From assembly GCA_002811645.1 (NCBI GenBank), contig PDIP01000052.1:19124-83123 (forward strand): DNA of 64,000 nucleotides. The letters are read 5' to 3'. The DNA comes from Corallochytrium limacisporum (lineage: Eukaryota; Opisthokonta). Below the pieces are notes generated by a model. That model worked only from the letters and a program-made list of their open reading frames with translations. It was not told the DNA's origin and did no database searches. A program made the position numbers and the translations under genes. Below, one piece after another: positions 32,587 to 43,030 of the stretch; within the stretch, counting starts at the first letter, position 1; each line of letters opens with the position of its first letter.

Positions 32587-35500
32587 ATGGAGGGAACCAT
32601 GGATGTGGATGAGTCCAAAACTGGGCCTGCTGCCGAGCAGACGACAGTCAAAGACGGATCAGCAGAGCAGGTACCATCGTCTGGCCCGGGGGGTCGAACT
32701 GAGTTCCGCAGCGTGCATGATTCAGGGACAGAGTCGGAGGCGTCCGCTCGCGAGTCGCCCCTAGCTTCTTCGGGAACGAGGGCTCCACGGAATCAGAGCA
32801 GTTTCCAATTGCAACGCAAAATTAGTGAAAGAGGCTTGGGTGCGGGACAGCAACAATTCAGACAACATAGAAATTCCGCGGATGACGTCTCTGACTCCGC
32901 TGCAAGTCTTGACAGTAGCCCACAGGGAGGAAGCAACAATAGTGTGACAAGGAGCGGTAGTGGACCAACAGGGACAGCACCAATCTCTCGGATACGGAAT
33001 AGACCAAGTAGTATGCAACGACAGCTGGGGGTCACAACCCGCCGTCGGAGCAGCCAGGGCTGCACCACGACCGCCCTGCAGCAGACTGTGATGCGAGGTG
33101 GAAACCTGCCGCAGCACCACTCTTACCTGCGCAGTAGGGAGGATACCATGGACGACACGGACAGTGAGCCGCTGCGGGATCCCCAGCAACAGAGTAGCAC
33201 AGGCAGCGGGACTCTTGCCAATAGTAGTAGCAACAACTCTGTAACGGCCACGGCCACCACTTTTCAACAGCAACAGAAACAGCGGCAGCATTCAATATCA
33301 TCAGGTGATGGCATGCAATCTGGCCATCCACTCCACAACAGCGCCAGTTTTGGTACTGCCAGTGCTGGTGGCGCCGGCCATATCACGCCTTCCTCGTCGG
33401 CGGTCAACACACCGATCCGCGCTCCGGCATCCCCGAACCCACTGTCAAATGCAGGCATTCTTGCAGCGCAGTTTCCGGGCCGCAGCGACTCTCAGCACGC
33501 CGAAACCGACGACGATGCCATCAGTGTGACCTCTTTCGCGAGCTACGTGAGTGATCGCAGCCACCACCATTTCCATACCGGTGGCCCTAGTGGGACGGCC
33601 GCTGCCAAGGGTGGTGGTGGATCGACACTACAAAGAGAGAGCGTCAGCGTCGGTGGCGGTCTGAATACACCAACTCATCCAGGCCTGAACCGACCGACAA
33701 GCGCCCAGGGAGCGGCCAGCAGTAACAGCGTCCGTTTGTCCATGCCGCCTTCACCCGGCGGAAGTTCGGTAGCCAGCGTTGGAGAGCGCGGCCCAGGATC
33801 GGGCACCACCTCGCTCACACCGCGCGCCGCAGCGGCGACGCTCGTGGCATGCAATGCGAACCCGGGTGTCTCCAGTATCAGTCCCAGCGGCCAGACTCTG
33901 GGTGGCCAAGCATCGAACCGCAAAAGGAAACTTAGCCAACGGGTCGCCTACCAACCGGCCATCAGCAGCAATCTCGCGAAGAGCGAGACGAATAGTGTTG
34001 GTGGCCAGAGCATTACTTCGGACAAGGAACTCATGCAAAAGTACGCTGAAGGCAGTAAACTGAGGGAGACTAAAGAGAGCAGTGCTGGTACAAGTGGCCC
34101 TCATGTTGGGCCCCACATCCCTCAATCGCCGAGTCTACTCCACAGTCTCCATGACGCGGACTCGGACGAAGATGGCGACAGCAATTCTTTGGGCGGAGGC
34201 GGTAGCAAGCAGGAGTCTGCGATTTTGCCACCACCCCAGACGCGGCATCGACGCAAGATCCTCGGTGCTCGGACAGCTGCAGGTCGCGAAGCCCGTCTGA
34301 ATCGAATTATGCACGAATCCGACGATGCCAATGTGAACCTCGAACGTGAGATTGCGAGCGAACGTGAGTTCACCACAAGCAACCGTCTAATGAGCCACTT
34401 CGAGGAATCTTTCTCTATCGAAGACGCGGACACACGATCCGAACTGCACGGCAGTGAAATGCACTACCCGCGCAGCCCTGGTGGTGCCAGTGTGCACTCA
34501 GGTGTGGACACACACCGACCGATTAAACGCAAGAAGATTGCCGGCGTCGGAGAAGCGAGCGGCACCAGCGCCGGAGCTGGAGCTGGAGCGGGAACTGGAA
34601 CTGGTTCGTTCACTCCACGGTCACCATCAGCATCTGCGGCAGCTGCGCACTTTGGAAGTCCCCTCATCAGTCCCCGATCACCATCTCCATCTCCTTTCCA
34701 ACGTGGATGGAGTCCGAGTCGGTTCGTGGGTGGAGGTCAGCCCTCGACCAGCGGTCAGTCGCCGCTGCCTTGGGGCGGGGCCACTGGAAGTAGCGGAACC
34801 CCGCAGGCCGCGGGAGTGGACGGTACTTTGAGTGCCAACCGCAGGACCGCTGCTGCTCAAATCGACAGGCCAGCATCAGCGCACGGGCCGGGGACTTCCT
34901 TCTTTGGCAGTCCGGCCTCACCTGGGTGGACCCAGGGGCAGGTCTTCCATCCTACGGCACGACGCGGCCGGAGCATCACCCGTACCGACCTGGAGCGAAG
35001 TAATTCGCATGGGTCAACCGGGGCTTTGCCACTGGTAGGTAGTAAGGGTCATTCCATTCTCGCGCCTTTGCAGAACGAGGGCACCCCCGGCGTACTGGGA
35101 TCAGGGGCCGGTAGCAGTGCTGGGGCTGGTCCCAGGCCGGCAGGTGTAAGTCCTGCTGGCGCTAAGACAACCGACGAGGGCACGAGCGCAGCACCGGCGG
35201 CGGATGGAATCTCGTCATCGCCGGCGTTCGGGCGCATACCAGCGGCTGTGGGCCACGGCTCGACGGTTTCGGCCCCGACGTCGCCATTCTTCCGTGGGGC
35301 TGTATTTCCCTCGGTGGTCAGTGCTACGCGGGCTTCCGGGGGCTCTGGTAGTTCAGGAGGTACGGGTGCCGGCGTCAATCTACACAATCCGTTCTTGCCT
35401 CGTAATTCCGAGGCATCGATGGGCAGTGCGGAACATGCCAAACCATTCAAGCTCGATGACGCAGAGGACGGAGAGGCCACCTTAGCAGCACCAGCAGCAG

Positions 35501-35634
35501 CGACAACGAGAGCTTCGGTGACATCGGCCATGGATGAAGAGGAGGACGAGAAAGTAGCAGGGAGCACCGGGGGGGCCAAAAACACCGAATGCAACGACGA
35601 GACCATGGAAGACGCTGAAGGTTGTGATAACTGA
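32587..35634 (+). CDS. Large Ser/Gly-rich disordered protein, unrecognised
   Basis: A protein of about 1015 residues, not recognised. The frame opens at a GTG, so I use the first ATG (32587); the ATG at 32599 (AACCATGG) is equally possible. Most of the chain is low-complexity Ser, Gly, Thr, Ala, Pro and Gln with few hydrophobics, so it is probably disordered. Less simple islands are FQLQRKISERG near residue 73, DDAISVTSFASYVSD near 310, KRKLSQRVAYQP near 445, and a charged, helix-prone stretch (about 565-630) starting HRRKILGARTAAGREARLN. Many S-P dipeptides and basic-Ser sites suggest heavy phosphorylation, and KRKK-type clusters could be nuclear signals. It is tail-to-tail with the next gene, 104 bases apart, with AATAAA in that gap. 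Confidence 0.72.
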   Translation: MEGTMDVDESKTGPAAEQTTVKDGSAEQVPSSGPGGRTEFRSVHDSGTESEASARESPLASSGTRAPRNQSSFQLQRKISERGLGAGQQQFRQHRNSADDVSDSAASLDSSPQGGSNNSVTRSGSGPTGTAPISRIRNRPSSMQRQLGVTTRRRSSQGCTTTALQQTVMRGGNLPQHHSYLRSREDTMDDTDSEPLRDPQQQSSTGSGTLANSSSNNSVTATATTFQQQQKQRQHSISSGDGMQSGHPLHNSASFGTASAGGAGHITPSSSAVNTPIRAPASPNPLSNAGILAAQFPGRSDSQHAETDDDAISVTSFASYVSDRSHHHFHTGGPSGTAAAKGGGGSTLQRESVSVGGGLNTPTHPGLNRPTSAQGAASSNSVRLSMPPSPGGSSVASVGERGPGSGTTSLTPRAAAATLVACNANPGVSSISPSGQTLGGQASNRKRKLSQRVAYQPAISSNLAKSETNSVGGQSITSDKELMQKYAEGSKLRETKESSAGTSGPHVGPHIPQSPSLLHSLHDADSDEDGDSNSLGGGGSKQESAILPPPQTRHRRKILGARTAAGREARLNRIMHESDDANVNLEREIASEREFTTSNRLMSHFEESFSIEDADTRSELHGSEMHYPRSPGGASVHSGVDTHRPIKRKKIAGVGEASGTSAGAGAGAGTGTGSFTPRSPSASAAAAHFGSPLISPRSPSPSPFQRGWSPSRFVGGGQPSTSGQSPLPWGGATGSSGTPQAAGVDGTLSANRRTAAAQIDRPASAHGPGTSFFGSPASPGWTQGQVFHPTARRGRSITRTDLERSNSHGSTGALPLVGSKGHSILAPLQNEGTPGVLGSGAGSSAGAGPRPAGVSPAGAKTTDEGTSAAPAADGISSSPAFGRIPAAVGHGSTVSAPTSPFFRGAVFPSVVSATRASGGSGSSGGTGAGVNLHNPFLPRNSEASMGSAEHAKPFKLDDAEDGEATLAAPAAATTRASVTSAMDEEEDEKVAGSTGGAKNTECNDETMEDAEGCDN

Positions 35635-35683
35635 GTCGCCGTGGACCGCGCAATCTGCCGTTTGTGGATGTCTTTGCTTGTAC

Positions 35684-35689
35684 AATAAA
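35684..35689 (+). terminator. Polyadenylation signal of the disordered-protein gene
   Basis: AATAAA 50 bases after the stop codon, in the short gap before the convergent gene. Confidence 0.75.
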
Positions 35690-35738
35690 AGAATCTTAAT
35701 TAGACGTTAAGTAAGTCGATATAATGGTTTTCTATTTG

Positions 35739-36611
35739 TCACCGGAACAGTGCATCCAGTGCATCTCGCGACGCTTGATCCAACTTTCTCACCGCGGGAC
35801 CGGCTTTTTGCGATGAGGGCGACTGCGTGCGTATGTTCCCTTCCATTCCGTGGCTCTCCCTTGCGCCCACGCCAAAGAGTGCCTCGTCCATCTCTGCCAC
35901 CCTTCGTCGATGTTGGAACTTCTGCCGCTCCAGGCAATGCTTACGCTCTCGTTCGGCCGCCTCCCGCAGAACAAAAGTCGATTTGCGTTTGCTTTTGCCT
36001 TTCATAACACTGGGTCGCTGCTGTTGCAATCGATCGCTCTTGGTGCCGCCTCGAGAAGCCCTTGGAGGTAGCGGTAGTGACTTACGGGCAAGGCCCTCTT
36101 CCATTTCAGTATCGACAGTGTTTTTCTGCTGGTTGCCCTTGCGTCCAAGCCTCTTAAGCTCCCATTCTTTATATCTTAACAGTGTTACCGGAGCCATAAC
36201 AATTTCTGTTATATCTGACTGTGTCCGTTGAGAGACCAGGAATTCGAGGATGGTCATGAGCTTTGAAGAGACCGATTGCCCCGCCTGAGCGGCCTCCAAG
36301 ACTGCCAAGCCACCGCACAGTTCAACCGCTTTCCAGAGTCCCAGAAACTCTTGCTCAGACCACGGGAGATGTTGCTGTTTCTTTTTCAATTCCTTGCGAG
36401 CTCTTCCAGTTTTGCTTGTGTCACTATCATGGTCTTCGGCAGTGGTAAGTTTTCCAGCCTGCTGGTCTCCATCACTCACTTCAAAGTCGTCATCTTTTGC
36501 CTCCAATCCAAACTCTATGGGGTTCTGCATCTCCATGTCAATGACACTGAGAGGAACCATTGAACGCAGCTCTGCTGCTGAAAAGAAATCATGACGATGT
36601 AGCTCTGGCAT
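35739..36611 (-). CDS. Orphan 290-residue protein with SANT-like segment and basic helix
   Basis: Not recognised. The protein starts MPELHRHDFF and is acidic in its first 65 residues. A segment beginning LPWSEQEFLGLWKAVELCGG (82-101) resembles the first helix of Myb/SANT domains (W-x-x-x-E-x-x-x-L-x-x-A-V-x-x-x-G-G), and it is followed by hydrophobic helices (103-148). The C-terminal half is strongly basic, with an Arg/Glu-rich amphipathic helix around 215-250, and ends in a leucine-containing helix. A nuclear or chromatin role would fit, but the SANT resemblance is weak and by eye. The ATG lies at 36609-36611 and the frame is complete. The gene is tail-to-tail with the disordered-protein gene and in line with HSP78. 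Confidence 0.72.
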   Translation of the reverse strand: MPELHRHDFFSAAELRSMVPLSVIDMEMQNPIEFGLEAKDDDFEVSDGDQQAGKLTTAEDHDSDTSKTGRARKELKKKQQHLPWSEQEFLGLWKAVELCGGLAVLEAAQAGQSVSSKLMTILEFLVSQRTQSDITEIVMAPVTLLRYKEWELKRLGRKGNQQKNTVDTEMEEGLARKSLPLPPRASRGGTKSDRLQQQRPSVMKGKSKRKSTFVLREAAERERKHCLERQKFQHRRRVAEMDEALFGVGARESHGMEGNIRTQSPSSQKAGPAVRKLDQASRDALDALFR

Positions 36612-37113
36612 TTTGTACTATCCAAGTCACTTCATTTCGAAGTAGGAGGATGGAAAGCAGCAGAGCGACGATTGCTTGAGGCAGCACCTCCTCTGTTTCT
36701 TACGTTCTTCTTTCACCCGATCTCATCCATCCCACACCAGAAATCAATATGACAATCTCTTCTGGACTGAAGATCTTCCTCTCAGGTAGCAGCACAAGCG
36801 AACGTGAGGTCTCGAAGGCATTATCCTCCTGTGAACTGGTTGCTCTGCGGACGTGACAACACCTCAACGCAAAAGGGGGGAGGCGAATCTTTCGCGCGCT
36901 GTCTGCGTTCCTCCCCCCCCCCGGGGGGGGGGGAAGGCCGGATGGGGCACTGTGGTGTGGCGACATGTTTGAAGATGCGTACGGAAACCAAACGTGTCTG
37001 AGCAAATGAAATAAGTTTATCTCTGTGTGACTTCATTACATACCAATCGGTTCTTTTCTTTGTATTGTTTTTCTTTATGTTTCTCTTTCATCTCTGTAGC
37101 CACGATCACCATC
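36612..37113. other. Intergenic region between the orphan gene and HSP78
   Basis: 502 bases between two minus-strand genes. It should contain the promoter of the 290-residue gene and the 3' end of HSP78. The main feature is the C10/G11 junction at 36913-36933, about 300 bases upstream of the orphan start. No AATAAA on the minus strand was found after the HSP78 stop. Confidence 0.6.
36913..36933. repeat. C10/G11 palindromic homopolymer junction
   Basis: Ten C run straight into eleven G, with near-complementary flanks (TTCCT / AAGGC). Confidence 0.92.
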
Positions 37114-39630
37114 CTAATTGGAAGAGACATATCCCTCGTCCTCATCGGCGAGGCGGTCCTTGACATTGAGTTTCTTAGCAGAGTCAACCAGGTTCTCGCC
37201 CGCGTGGGCTTCGACCTTGATACCACCCTTCTTGCCAACGTTTACAGTGAGTACATCGCCAGGCTGACCCTTTCCTTCCAGCAGCAGACGAGCCATGGGG
37301 TTCATGACCTGCTTCTGGAGGATGCGATTCAGGGGACGGGCACCGTATACTGGATCGTAACCAAGTTCAGCCAACCAGTCCTTTGCTTCCTCGCTGATTG
37401 TCATGGTCAGCTCCTTCTCTTCCAGGAGCTTGTCAATTTCACGCAGACGCACTTCCAGGATGTCCTTCATGTCTTCACGACGTAGACGGTTAAAGAGTAC
37501 AGTGTCGCTCAATCGATTCACAAACTCTGGTGCAAAGTGTTGACGAACCTGCCGCATGACATCGCCCTTGGCTTCAATCGACTTGTGGCCTTCGGGCAAG
37601 CTCGCCAGCACATCGGCACCAATATTGGAAGTCATGATGATCACAGTGTTCTTGAAGTCCACCTTACGTCCCTGACTATCAGTGAGTTGACCTTCATCCA
37701 GGACTTGCAAGAGCAGGTTGCTCACCTCACGGTGGGCCTTTTCGAACTCATCGAGCAGAGTCAGAGAGTAAGGACGGCGCCGCACGGCCTCGGTCAACTG
37801 ACCACCTTCATCGTAGCCGACGTAGCCCGGGGGGGCGCCGATGAGGCGGCTGACGCTGAATTTCTCCATGTACTCAGACATGTCAAGGCGGATCATGGCA
37901 GCCTCCGTGTCAAACATGAACTCGGACAGAGTCTTGCACAGTTCAGTCTTGCCCACACCGGTCGGGCCCAGGAACAAGAAGCTCGCAATGGGCTTATCGT
38001 GTTTCTGCAGACCTGCCCTGCTAAGGCGCACCGCTTCGGAGATGACTTTGATGGCATCCTCCTGTCCCTTGACACGTCGAGAAAGGTATTCTTCCATATG
38101 TAACAATTTGCTCTTTTCGCCCTCCATTAGAGAGTGCACAGGGATGCCTGTGCTGCGACTAACCACCTCCATGATGTCCTGTGCGGTAACGGCGTCACCA
38201 AGCATGCGACGCCCAGTGGAAGAAGTCATGTTCTCCAATTCGTTGTCACGCTCCTTGATATCTTGTTCTAACTTTGGAATGAGATCGTGACGCAGTTGAC
38301 CAGCACGCTCCCAGTCACCATTGCGCTGGGCAGTGGCCAATTCGTTACGGTACTCGTCCAGTTTTAGGCGGAACTCCGAGGCAGAGTTGATCATGTCCTT
38401 CTCCTCGTTCCATTTTTGTGTCAGAGCATCCCGTTCTTTCTCACTCGCCTCGAGGTCCTTACGGATCTGGTCAGCCCGGGAGAGCGACTGGGCGTCCGTA
38501 TCCTTCTTCAGAGCTTCCAGTTCGATTTTCATGCGCACGATTTCTCGATCGACACGTTCAATGCTTTCGGGCTTGGATTCCTGCTGGAGACGTAGACGAC
38601 TAGCTGCCTCATCGACCAGGTCTATGGCCTTGTCAGGCAGGAAGCGATCAGCAATGTAACGTTGAGAGTATGTGGCCGCAGTTACCAGTGCAGCATCCGT
38701 AATACGCACACCGTGATGGATCTCATACTTCTCCTTCAGACCACGCAGGATGGCTACCGCGTCCTCCACACTTGGTTCTTGGACCAGTACGCTCTGGAAG
38801 CGCCGGGCTAGTGCAGCGTCCTTCTCGATGTACTTGCGGTACTCATCAATTGTGGTAGCACCCACCAAGTGAAGTTCGCCCCTGGCCAGAGCAGGCTTTA
38901 GCATGTTGCTGGCGTCAATGGAACCTTCAGCCTTACCCAGGCCAAGCATGTTGTGCAGTTCATCGATAAATAGAATCAGATTTCCCTGCTCGGCCTCGAC
39001 ATCCTTCAACACACTCCTCAAACGCTCCTCGAACTCACCACGGAACTTGGCGCCCGCAATTAGGGCTGCCAAGTCGATGCTCACCAACCGCTTGTCCTTC
39101 AGTGAATCCGGTACTTCGCCATTAATGATGCGCTGGGCCAGGCCCTCCACAATAGCAGTTTTACCAACACCAGGCTCACCGATCAGCACAGGGTTATTCT
39201 TGGTACGTCTGCTGAGTACCTGAATGGTCCTACGGATCTCATCGTCACGCCCGATGACGGGATCTAGTTTGCCCTTACGAGCCTTCTCCGTGAGATCAAT
39301 GCTATACTTCTTCAGTGCCTCTCCCTGAGGCACATTCTCTGGGTTAACCCAACCCATGGGCTGGCCTGGTCCACCTGGGGAGCCAGGAGGAGGAGGTCCT
39401 CCACGGTTGTACAGACTCTTTCCGGCGTGGAAAGAACGAACGCCAATTATCCCTGTGGCATTTATAGCGGTCGTCCGCAGGAGGTTGTTGGCCGACGACG
39501 CCACAGTGACGTCGCCGATCGCAGCGGACGGCCTCAGCACAGATCGCATAGCCCGTCCTGCATGTTGCCCAACGAGCTCGGATCCGCCCGTGAGACCGGC
39601 CTGTCTGACCAGCCTCTGCAAACCCAACAT
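37114..39630 (-). CDS. HSP78: Mitochondrial Hsp100 disaggregase HSP78 (ClpB family)
   Basis: An 838-residue ClpB-type AAA+ protein. An Arg/Ser/Ala-rich presequence (about 1-72) and a Gly/Pro linker replace the ClpB N-domain, as in fungal Hsp78. NBD1 has GEPGVGKT (151-158) and a Walker B with LFIDELH. A coiled-coil middle domain (about 390-510) follows, and NBD2 has GPTGVGKT (555-562), Walker [10 protein letters not shown] (Phe where Ile or Val is usual), and GARPL near the C-terminus. It works with mitochondrial Hsp70 to resolubilise aggregated matrix proteins. Animals lack Hsp78, while fungi and several unicellular holozoans keep it, which helps place the organism. The ATG is at 39628-39630. 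An inverted repeat sits about 200 bases upstream. Confidence 0.95.
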   Translation of the reverse strand: MLGLQRLVRQAGLTGGSELVGQHAGRAMRSVLRPSAAIGDVTVASSANNLLRTTAINATGIIGVRSFHAGKSLYNRGGPPPPGSPGGPGQPMGWVNPENVPQGEALKKYSIDLTEKARKGKLDPVIGRDDEIRRTIQVLSRRTKNNPVLIGEPGVGKTAIVEGLAQRIINGEVPDSLKDKRLVSIDLAALIAGAKFRGEFEERLRSVLKDVEAEQGNLILFIDELHNMLGLGKAEGSIDASNMLKPALARGELHLVGATTIDEYRKYIEKDAALARRFQSVLVQEPSVEDAVAILRGLKEKYEIHHGVRITDAALVTAATYSQRYIADRFLPDKAIDLVDEAASRLRLQQESKPESIERVDREIVRMKIELEALKKDTDAQSLSRADQIRKDLEASEKERDALTQKWNEEKDMINSASEFRLKLDEYRNELATAQRNGDWERAGQLRHDLIPKLEQDIKERDNELENMTSSTGRRMLGDAVTAQDIMEVVSRSTGIPVHSLMEGEKSKLLHMEEYLSRRVKGQEDAIKVISEAVRLSRAGLQKHDKPIASFLFLGPTGVGKTELCKTLSEFMFDTEAAMIRLDMSEYMEKFSVSRLIGAPPGYVGYDEGGQLTEAVRRRPYSLTLLDEFEKAHREVSNLLLQVLDEGQLTDSQGRKVDFKNTVIIMTSNIGADVLASLPEGHKSIEAKGDVMRQVRQHFAPEFVNRLSDTVLFNRLRREDMKDILEVRLREIDKLLEEKELTMTISEEAKDWLAELGYDPVYGARPLNRILQKQVMNPMARLLLEGKGQPGDVLTVNVGKKGGIKVEAHAGENLVDSAKKLNVKDRLADEDEGYVSSN

Positions 39631-39824
39631 TATTGACAGTCTGTGACTGGTTCAACTACAACAAAAACAGACAATCTGTTGTGCTGTTGTGGACCTGATT
39701 ATCTGTCTAACAGGGTGCAGGCAATTCGCTGCCTTCAAATACCCATTATGACCGCGACACGGCATTTACTTGATGCACGGCTGGCGTAGGACGATGTGAA
39801 TCAGCCTCTGCACAATTTGGCACT

Positions 39825-39843
39825 CTTCGCGGGTTCCGCGAAG
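39825..39843. promoter_or_regulatory. Perfect inverted repeat upstream of HSP78
   Basis: CTTCGCGG, a GTT spacer, then CCGCGAAG: 8-base arms about 195 bases upstream of the HSP78 ATG. The TTC and GAA ends recall heat-shock-element half-sites, but their spacing does not fit the standard nGAAn array. Confidence 0.45.
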
Positions 39844-40132
39844 CGAGGCCTCCTCCTGGCCGTTCTGTTGCGTGAGGGCTTGGGGGGGGGGGAGGGGAGG
39901 CGGGTTCTGTCCCGTTCTTGGCACACCCACACAGTGGTCAACCCTTCAGAGTCTCCGTCTCTCAGCAGTGAGACTCATTTTTTGGGGAACACTCACTATA
40001 AGTAATCCCCCCCTACTGTCGGAGATGGGAACCGGAATTCGCGACCATTCACGAACAACCAGCTATGCACCTGTCCGTTCATGGAATTTCCATATATTCA
40101 CTAGCCAGTGTGCAGACGATTCAACCACCCCT

Positions 40133-40156
40133 CCCCCCCCCCCCCCCCCGGGGGGG
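40133..40156. repeat. C17/G7 homopolymer junction
   Basis: Seventeen C followed by seven G, then ACGGGGGG. This is the longest C-run in the window. Confidence 0.92.
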
Positions 40157-40554
40157 ACGGGGGGCCTGGGGGCTTTACCGTGACGGGTCCGGGTAAGATC
40201 TGTCGATCTTTGGTGCTTCGTTTTGGCACCACCGAGGCAAAGAACTTACCAGGGGTAGGTAGCCCGAGCGAGTGAGAGTGAGTGGAGGCTTCGAGGGGGA
40301 TTGTAGAGAAAAGCAAACGTCCGAGGGACACCCCTGAGTTATCCACCCGTTTCTGTGCGTGCAGCACGTCATCTTGGGGCGAATTCAATAAAATCTGACA
40401 ATCATGATCGAGGACATGCAGCCACAGTATATTACGATATTGATTGAGATATAAATCTGTTGGAGATCAGAGACATGTGTGATTGATGCACAGCTAAACT
40501 AATGCAGAGACGGGTTGAGAACAGGGTCCGCCGCCGATTGGGTGGCCTGAAACA

Positions 40555-40597
40555 GAGAGAGAGGCAGAGAGAGAGAGAGAGAGAGAAGGGGGGGGGG
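40555..40597. repeat. (GA)n plus G-run
   Basis: An interrupted GA run (40555-40586) ends in a run of ten or more G, followed by further GA/GGGA sequence to about 40630. Confidence 0.9.
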
Positions 40598-40907
40598 GAG
40601 AGGGAGAGAGAGAGAGGGAGAGAGGGAGGGGTGCCCCGTGCTGTTTGGAGCGGGCACAGAGATCTGCAACTGGGAAGGTGCGATCTCTATCCCGGAATCC
40701 GAACGGGGGCTCTACATGAATGCATTGAAGGTGATTGATGTCTATGGTTATGATGATGGTGTGCGTGTTTAGTTTCTTGTTCATTTTGATATTTCTGTCT
40801 CTTGAATTACATGGTGTTGATGTGGTTTGGAGAAAAGATGTGCGTTCCTATGACAGAGGGACTGGTATGCTCGGTTCTGATCGAGACCAAAGCTTGGAGT
40901 CCTTCGC

Positions 40908-41369
40908 TTAGGCCTTGGGTCTCTTCTCAGCATGCTTCTTTATCGACTCCTCCAGCTGCTTTTGATACTTTGCCTTGTCCTGCTGGTAGAGCTGACCAAT
41001 GTCAGCCACCAGTACGTCCTGGAAGTTGGGCTCGCACATGAGCTGGTTCAGGCGTTCGATTACCTGCTGCACCTTGGTGGCAGGTTTCCACGCCTCTGGC
41101 TTGAGTACATCCAAGCAAATATTGCCGCTGGCATCAATGTTTGGGTGGTAGACCGGGGTCTGGAAGACAACCTTCGGAGGCTTGAAAGGGTATTCCGTGG
41201 GGAAGTCAATCTTGATACGGTACGCGACCTTGTCATGGGGCTTCTCGGTCGGGCACAGCAGGCCTTCCCAGTGCAAGATGTTTGCTTCGTCCACCTTAAG
41301 GTCACGCAACAGACCACCCTCTCCCTTCTGCAGCTCTCCGAGTTCCTTCTGTAGTCGCTTGGTTGCCAT
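40908..41369 (-). CDS. UBE2L3: Ubiquitin-conjugating enzyme E2, UBE2L3/UbcH7-like
   Basis: A 153-residue single-domain E2. It has VDEAN (26-30), the YPFKPPK block (60-66), the HPN motif (75-77) with catalytic Cys85, and the W-K-P-A-T-K segment (94-99) typical of the UBE2L group. Overall similarity and length (human UbcH7 is 154) favour UBE2L3. Such E2s pass ubiquitin to HECT and RBR ligases such as parkin and HHARI. Unlike UbcH7, the residue two after the cysteine is Asp (C-L-D, not C-L-P), and Asp118 occupies the position of His119, as in lysine-reactive E2s (see findings). The frame is open a further 11 codons upstream without ATG, so I start at the ATG of MATKRL. Confidence 0.9.
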   Translation of the reverse strand: MATKRLQKELGELQKGEGGLLRDLKVDEANILHWEGLLCPTEKPHDKVAYRIKIDFPTEYPFKPPKVVFQTPVYHPNIDASGNICLDVLKPEAWKPATKVQQVIERLNQLMCEPNFQDVLVADIGQLYQQDKAKYQKQLEESIKKHAEKRPKA

Positions 41370-43030
41370 TGTTCTATTTTGCAGGTAAACTCTCCTGGTC
41401 ACCCGGGGTTCTGTTATTCAATTCTGAACTGCCTATTCCGATTGCGTGAACTTGTTTGAGTACATCTACGGTGCTATCGGTGTACTGTAGAAATTAGGTA
41501 AAACTAACGATCCGAAAGTATAGGCAACATCATGCACATGTGGTGAAAGTAAACAATCCAGCAGTTGAAATACCTGTCGAAATCTGCAAAACAGAACACA
41601 CTGCCTGCACCCTCCACAAAAAATTTTCAAAACGGGGAGGGGGGGCGGAGGGCAGTAACTACCCAGCCCGCAAAGCAACCCTAAAACTCGCCCCCGGGGG
41701 AGGGGGGGGGGTTGGGCCCTTCCGCTCCTCTTTTTACACCCTTCGGGAACAAATCATCGACCGCAAAAAACGAAAGCGGGAAGAAATTGTTCATACGAAA
41801 GGCACCGAAAACGTGAGCAGAAGCGTACGGGCACCCCCTCCTCGGACCGGGAACACACACACACACACACACGCTCACCAGCGGCAAAAGACCAAAAAAA
41901 AAAGGAACTCTTGCGACTACTCAAAAAGCCTGCGATCCCCCGTCCCCGCCTCCCCGGTCTCCAGGTCAAACAAGGCCGGAAAGGATACTTTCCTTGTCAC
42001 TGTCTCGAAGGAAAACAAACACACACAGCGGAAAGATTGTCCTGAGAGAAACACAGAAAGGGGGGAATTAAAAGGCTAATCACGTACTGGGCGGGCGGGT
42101 CGGGTTTGCCTTTGTCCCCGGGGTGCCCATTGTTGCCTTGTGTTCAAATTTCTCTTGTCTTACTTTACATTTTTGTTTAATTTTTCTCACAATTTGGCTT
42201 TGTGATTTTGGAACACTCAAAAAGAAAAAAATGAAACGACGGCTTGCTGACAACAGAACCAAAAAAGGGAAGGCATGGGGTGGCTTGGCGTTCCGAAATT
42301 CCTTTTGGTTCGGAAGGCGCCGAAAAATGAATAGAAAGAAAAAATTGGACAAAACCATCGGGTGCTTTGCTATAGAAAACTGCCATGGAGTGCTTGCTTT
42401 GAGGGAGGGCGGAAAAGCCCAAAATGCAGGAGTGATCGGGAAAGGAGAAGGGGGGCGGGGCGGGCCAAGAGCAGCGGGCGAGAGACACCGAGAGAGGGAG
42501 AGGGAGAGAGAGAGAGTACCCGGAAAACGGGGGCCAGTTTGTCATGTTTTCCTCTCCTCTGCTAGAGCCGGAGTATCTTTGATTTAACACAGCCCACGCC
42601 ATCCCCCCGGCGAGTCACTTGCGGGGGGTTGGGCCTGGAGGGGGGGGGAAGGGAGGGGAGGGACCGCCGTCGCTCCATGCAGGTTTGCACCCCATTTTTG
42701 TGGCGGGCGAGCTGACCAACCCAATATTCCTTATGCAATGTGCAAGAGAACGCCAAGATTGAGAGGAATTCTTGGCTTTTCACTGCAGTGTTTCTGTTTT
42801 TGGTTGTCTTGGGATTCGATTCTTGGCGTTTGACAAGAGATCTTGGCGCTCGAAGTGTGTAGAGGGCACAAGGGTTCTCTCTCGGATTCGATGGCGATAT
42901 GCGTACATTGGTGAAACTGTGTATTCTACTACGTTAGGATTTGAAGGAATAGTATAGTACAGATGGATTTGCATGTTGAAACGGATGTTCAAAAGTGATG
43001 AAATGAGAGAGGAGGAGCGATGAGTCGATC
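41370..43030. other. Intergenic region between UBE2L3 and LIS1 genes
   Basis: 1661 bases between two minus-strand genes. It has a C5/G5 junction with further G-run (41691-41710), a CA run (41850-41871), GA-rich sequence (about 42437-42515), a hairpin with CCCCCCG/CGGGGGG arms (42603-42628) and G-rich sequence to 42665. No recognisable gene. Confidence 0.6.
42603..42628. repeat. C/G-armed hairpin
   Basis: CCCCCCG and CGGGGGG arms flank a 12-base loop. It is related in form to the direct C-run/G-run junctions elsewhere in the window. Confidence 0.8.

Larger units (their letters stand above)
39631..40907. other. Intergenic region between HSP78 and UBE2L3 genes
   Basis: 1277 bases, comprising the HSP78 promoter side (39631 onward) and the UBE2L3 3' side. 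It holds a perfect inverted repeat (39825-39843), a G-rich run (39882-39904), a C17/G7 junction (40133-40156) and a GA tract (40555-40597). No coding sequence was recognised. Confidence 0.6.
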
